NCBI RefSeq assembly: GCF_024810105.1
Contig: NZ_JANUDX010000001.1
Span: forward strand, 62,001-126,000
Source of the DNA: Stenotrophomonas sp. BIGb0135
Lineage (GTDB): Bacteria > Pseudomonadota > Gammaproteobacteria > Xanthomonadales > Xanthomonadaceae
DNA length: 64,000 nt
Reading direction: 5' to 3'
Part shown: positions 61,547 through 64,000 of the stretch, one piece after another
Layout of the letters: each line of letters opens with the position of its first letter
Numbering within the stretch: the stretch's first letter is position 1
Notes under the pieces: generated by a model
The model's input: the letters and a program-made list of their open reading frames with translations, nothing else
Told to the model about the DNA's origin: nothing
Databases searched by the model: none
Translations under genes and position numbers: made by a program

Positions 61547-61582
61547 AAAAAAGCCGCGATGCTCAACGCATCGCGGCTTTTT
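61547..61582 (-). terminator. Rho-independent terminator after flgL
   Basis: GCCGCGATGC-TCAAC-GCATCGCGGC (61553-61577), a 10-bp stem, with six A before it and five T after it; on the - strand six T follow the stem. It lies 28 nt beyond flgL's stop. Confidence 0.9.
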
Positions 61583-61609
61583 GGCCATCCGGAGTGTCGT
61601 GTCGCGGTA

Positions 61610-62812
61610 TCAGCGCAACACGTTGAACAACGACATCTGCTGCATCTGCGAGAACAGCGTCTGCGCGGCCTGGAGGGCAGTGCTCTCCAGCTGGTACTGA
61701 CTGATCGCATCGGCGTAGTCCAGATCGCGCATCTGCGAGAGCGTGCTCTTGAGCGTCACCGTATTGGACTCGCGCATGTCCGCCGCATTGTCCAGCGCCT
61801 TCAACTGCGCACCACCGGCCGCACGCGAGTCGATCATCCGCTCCGAGGCCCGCGCAACGTCACGCAGACCGCTTTGCAGCAGATTCTGCTGTGCCGCCGA
61901 CTTGGCCGCGCTGCCGGTGTCCATTTTCAGCGACCCGATCAGACTGTCCAACGTGCTGAAGATATCCCGGCTCGTCGCCGGACTGACCTCGAAGGTATCG
62001 CCGGCCGCCGGCTTGCCGTCGATGTGCAGACGTACCCCGTTGAGCACCAGATCGTCGCCCGCCTTCATCGTCCCGGTGGACACCACCGTACCGCCGGCAT
62101 CCAGCAGCTCGTACTGGTCTTCGGCGGTGAAGCGCACACTGAAGCCCTGGCCGTTCCAGCTGTCGCTGCCGTCGCGGGTCACGTTGGTCAGCACGCCCGT
62201 GCCAGTGTTCGCCGTGCTGGCCGCCCCATCCACGTGCCCATCGCCCGTACCGATCCGCAGGAAAATCTCGCTGCCGGGCAGGGCATCGAGCACGTACGTG
62301 TCCGGCCCGACCTCGACCTGGCGCTGGTTCTGGTCGCCGTTGTAGACCACCTTGCCATCGATCTGGCTGAACGGCGGGCTGTCATCGGCCGTCCCGCCGA
62401 ACAGATAGCGCCCGGTGCCGTCGGTGCTGTTGGCCAGCGCCAGCAGGTTGCCGCGGATCGCCTCGATTTCGGTCACCATCGACTGCTTGTCCGACGCCGC
62501 CAGCGCCGGGTTGTTGGCGTAAATCGTCAATTCGGTGATGCGCCCCATCATGTCGCCGACCTGGGCCAGCGCGTTTTCCTGCAGGCCCAGCCGGTTCTGC
62601 ACGTTGCCCGCGTTGAGCTGCATGCGGTCCAGCGAGGCCAGGGTGCGGTCCAGGCCCACGGCGGCGCCGGAGGCGACCGGGTCGTCCTTGGCGGTCACCA
62701 GCCGGCGGCCGGTGGCGATCTGCTGTTCCAGGTGGCTCATCTTGGCCTGCTTGGCCATCATCAACGACACCGACTGCTGGAACATCATCCCGGTGGAAAT
62801 GCGGCTGTTCAT
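61610..62812 (-). CDS. flgL: Flagellar hook-filament junction protein FlgL (HAP3)
   Basis: 400 residues with flagellin-like ends: MNSRISTGMMFQQSVSLMMA and DLDYADAISQYQLESTALQA, FSQMQQMSLFNVLR. The middle is a beta-rich domain. ATGA couples it to flgK. It ends the flg operon at a strong terminator. Confidence 0.93.
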   Translation of the reverse strand: MNSRISTGMMFQQSVSLMMAKQAKMSHLEQQIATGRRLVTAKDDPVASGAAVGLDRTLASLDRMQLNAGNVQNRLGLQENALAQVGDMMGRITELTIYANNPALAASDKQSMVTEIEAIRGNLLALANSTDGTGRYLFGGTADDSPPFSQIDGKVVYNGDQNQRQVEVGPDTYVLDALPGSEIFLRIGTGDGHVDGAASTANTGTGVLTNVTRDGSDSWNGQGFSVRFTAEDQYELLDAGGTVVSTGTMKAGDDLVLNGVRLHIDGKPAAGDTFEVSPATSRDIFSTLDSLIGSLKMDTGSAAKSAAQQNLLQSGLRDVARASERMIDSRAAGGAQLKALDNAADMRESNTVTLKSTLSQMRDLDYADAISQYQLESTALQAAQTLFSQMQQMSLFNVLR

Positions 62813-64000
62813 CGGCTCACGGCTCCGAGGATGGTCTGGAACATGTTGTCGGCGGTGGAGATCAGCTGCGAGGCGGCCTGGTAGGCCTGCTGCAGGCGCA
62901 GCATGTCGGCTGCTTCCTCATCCAGGTTGACCCCGGAGATCGAATCGCGCGCGGACTGCGCCTGGTCGGTGATCACCTGCTGGGCCTGCAGCGAGTAGTC
63001 GGCCGAGCGTGCCGCCGCGCCGACCTGGGTGGTCAGGCCACCGAGCGCGCCGCTGAGGGTGACGGTGCCGTCGTTGAACGTCTTGGCCTGTTCCACCTTG
63101 GCCAGCAGCAGGGCGTTGCTGTTGTCCGAGGATCCGGCCGGGGTCGGACCGATGCTGAAGGTGTCGCCGGTCTTGGGCGCACCATCGAGCACGAAACTCC
63201 AGCCGTTGGCGCTGATGGTCTGGCCGGCGGTGTACGTGAACGGACCGGTGCCGTCGAGGGTGTACTCGGTGGCGCTGGTGAACACGATCGCCGCCGGAGT
63301 GCGCAGCGCCGCGTTGGTGTGGTCGGTCACCTTGACCCCGGTGAGCTTGCCGGTGCCGGTGTTGGTCAGGGCGGCGGTGCCCTTGATCGGGGCGGCCGCG
63401 GCAATGCGCGAGGTGTCGGTGATCGCCACCGACAGGGTGCCGGCCACGCCTGCGGTGGGCTGCAGCAGCATGCGGTCGTTCACCGCCGGAGTGCCGGTCA
63501 TCACCAGTTCCACCCCGTTGATCACCAGCGGGTCGGTGGCGCTGCCGGTACCGGTCATCGGGATCGCCGCGCCGGTGTCGGCGCGGGTCGCCTGCCACTG
63601 GGTGCCGTCAAACTTGAGCAGCACGTTCTGCCCGTCCAGCTTGGACAGGTCGCCGAAGCTGGCGGTCATGCTGGCGGTGCCGGTGTTGTTGGCGTTGCCG
63701 GTGATGCGCGGGCTGCCGATGTTGAAGAAGTCCCCACCCAGGTTGCCGTACAGGTCCGCGCCCTGGCGGTGCACATCGTTGAAGCTGCTGGCCATGCCGA
63801 CGGCCAGCTTGCCCAGTTCGGCCTGGGTCGGCGTCAGCACCGTATCGCGGAACTCCAGCAGGCCGCCGATCTGGCCGCCAAGCGTCTTGGGTTCCAGGGT
63901 GATTTTCTGGCCGGCGCTCTCCAGCGCGAGCTGCAGGCGCTCGGGCATGTACGGATCGGCCACGGTGGTGACCTTGGAGGCAGTGGTGCCCACCACCAGC
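62809..64000 (-). CDS. flgK: Flagellar hook-filament junction protein FlgK (HAP1), 5' end missing
   Basis: The frame is open to the window edge; about 397 C-terminal residues are seen. The end (SGVNLDEEAADMLRLQQAYQ, AASQLISTADNMFQTILGAV) is the FlgK C-terminal signature, and QIGGLLEFRDTVLTPTQAEL with FNDVHRQGADLYGNLGGDFF is the conserved middle. The D2/D3-like insert is Gly/Thr-rich. Confidence 0.93.
   Translation of the reverse strand, partial: LVVGTTASKVTTVADPYMPERLQLALESAGQKITLEPKTLGGQIGGLLEFRDTVLTPTQAELGKLAVGMASSFNDVHRQGADLYGNLGGDFFNIGSPRITGNANNTGTASMTASFGDLSKLDGQNVLLKFDGTQWQATRADTGAAIPMTGTGSATDPLVINGVELVMTGTPAVNDRMLLQPTAGVAGTLSVAITDTSRIAAAAPIKGTAALTNTGTGKLTGVKVTDHTNAALRTPAAIVFTSATEYTLDGTGPFTYTAGQTISANGWSFVLDGAPKTGDTFSIGPTPAGSSDNSNALLLAKVEQAKTFNDGTVTLSGALGGLTTQVGAAARSADYSLQAQQVITDQAQSARDSISGVNLDEEAADMLRLQQAYQAASQLISTADNMFQTILGAVSR

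Overview
The window reads as a high-GC gammaproteobacterial chromosome of the Xanthomonadaceae, most likely Stenotrophomonas. Three things support this. The gene order rpoN2-vemR-fleQ followed by fliEFGHIJK, fliLMNOPQR and flhBAFG-fliA matches the Xanthomonas/Stenotrophomonas flagellar cluster. There are three tandem flagellin genes next to an fsnR-type regulator. Intergenic palindromes begin with GTAG, as the SMAG repeats of S. maltophilia do. The assignment rests on recalled gene order and motifs; no search was run.

Layout. (1) 1-2888, + strand: the end of an OprB-like porin gene, then ligJ and ligI, two steps of protocatechuate 4,5-cleavage. (2) 2948-4690, - strand: an unrecognised secreted 580-residue protein. 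(3) 4878-21102, - strand: a chemosensory block read as STAS protein, cheY, cheA, MCP, YcgR-type PilZ protein, cheW, secreted OB-like protein, MCP, MCP, cheR, cheD, cheB. (4) 21375-35235, - strand: the flagellar regulation, chemotaxis and stator block, flhB-flhA-flhF-flhG-fliA-cheY-cheZ-cheA-motC-motD-parC-parP. (5) 35339-37471: an MHYT-GGDEF-EAL protein. (6) 37650-48903: export apparatus, C-ring, ATPase and basal body genes (fliLMNOPQR and fliEFGHIJK). (7) 49543-53745: fleQ, vemR, rpoN2 and an fsnR-like regulator. (8) 53867-60802: atypical PilZ protein, fliT-like, fliS, fliD and three flagellins. (9) 61610-64000: flgL and a 5'-truncated flgK. From 2948 on, every gene is on the - strand.

The regulatory hierarchy can be read in the DNA. 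FleQ with RpoN2 should drive class II genes, and sigma-54 motifs (GG-N10-GC) precede fliE, fliL, flhB and fliD. FliA should drive late genes, and sigma-28 motifs (TAAA or TCAA, N15, GCCGATAA or GCCGTTAT) precede flagellin, motC, the STAS-cheY-cheA operon, cheW, the YcgR-type gene and an MCP. FlhF, FlhG, ParC and ParP should place the flagellum and chemosensory arrays at the pole. Two CheA kinases, two CheY proteins, CheZ, CheB/CheR/CheD and three MCPs carrying a WQEF C-terminus complete the signalling path.

The most unusual content is intergenic. Two families of structured elements (49172-49432 and 61144-61490) each occur as an inverted pair whose stems differ by compensating changes while unpaired core motifs are conserved. 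A third hairpin family lies at the 3' end of cheA (18104-18402). Two dense SMAG arrays, a near-perfect sigma-54 motif facing the wrong way (56835-56850) and a 5 x 105-bp repeat inside parP are also worth checking.
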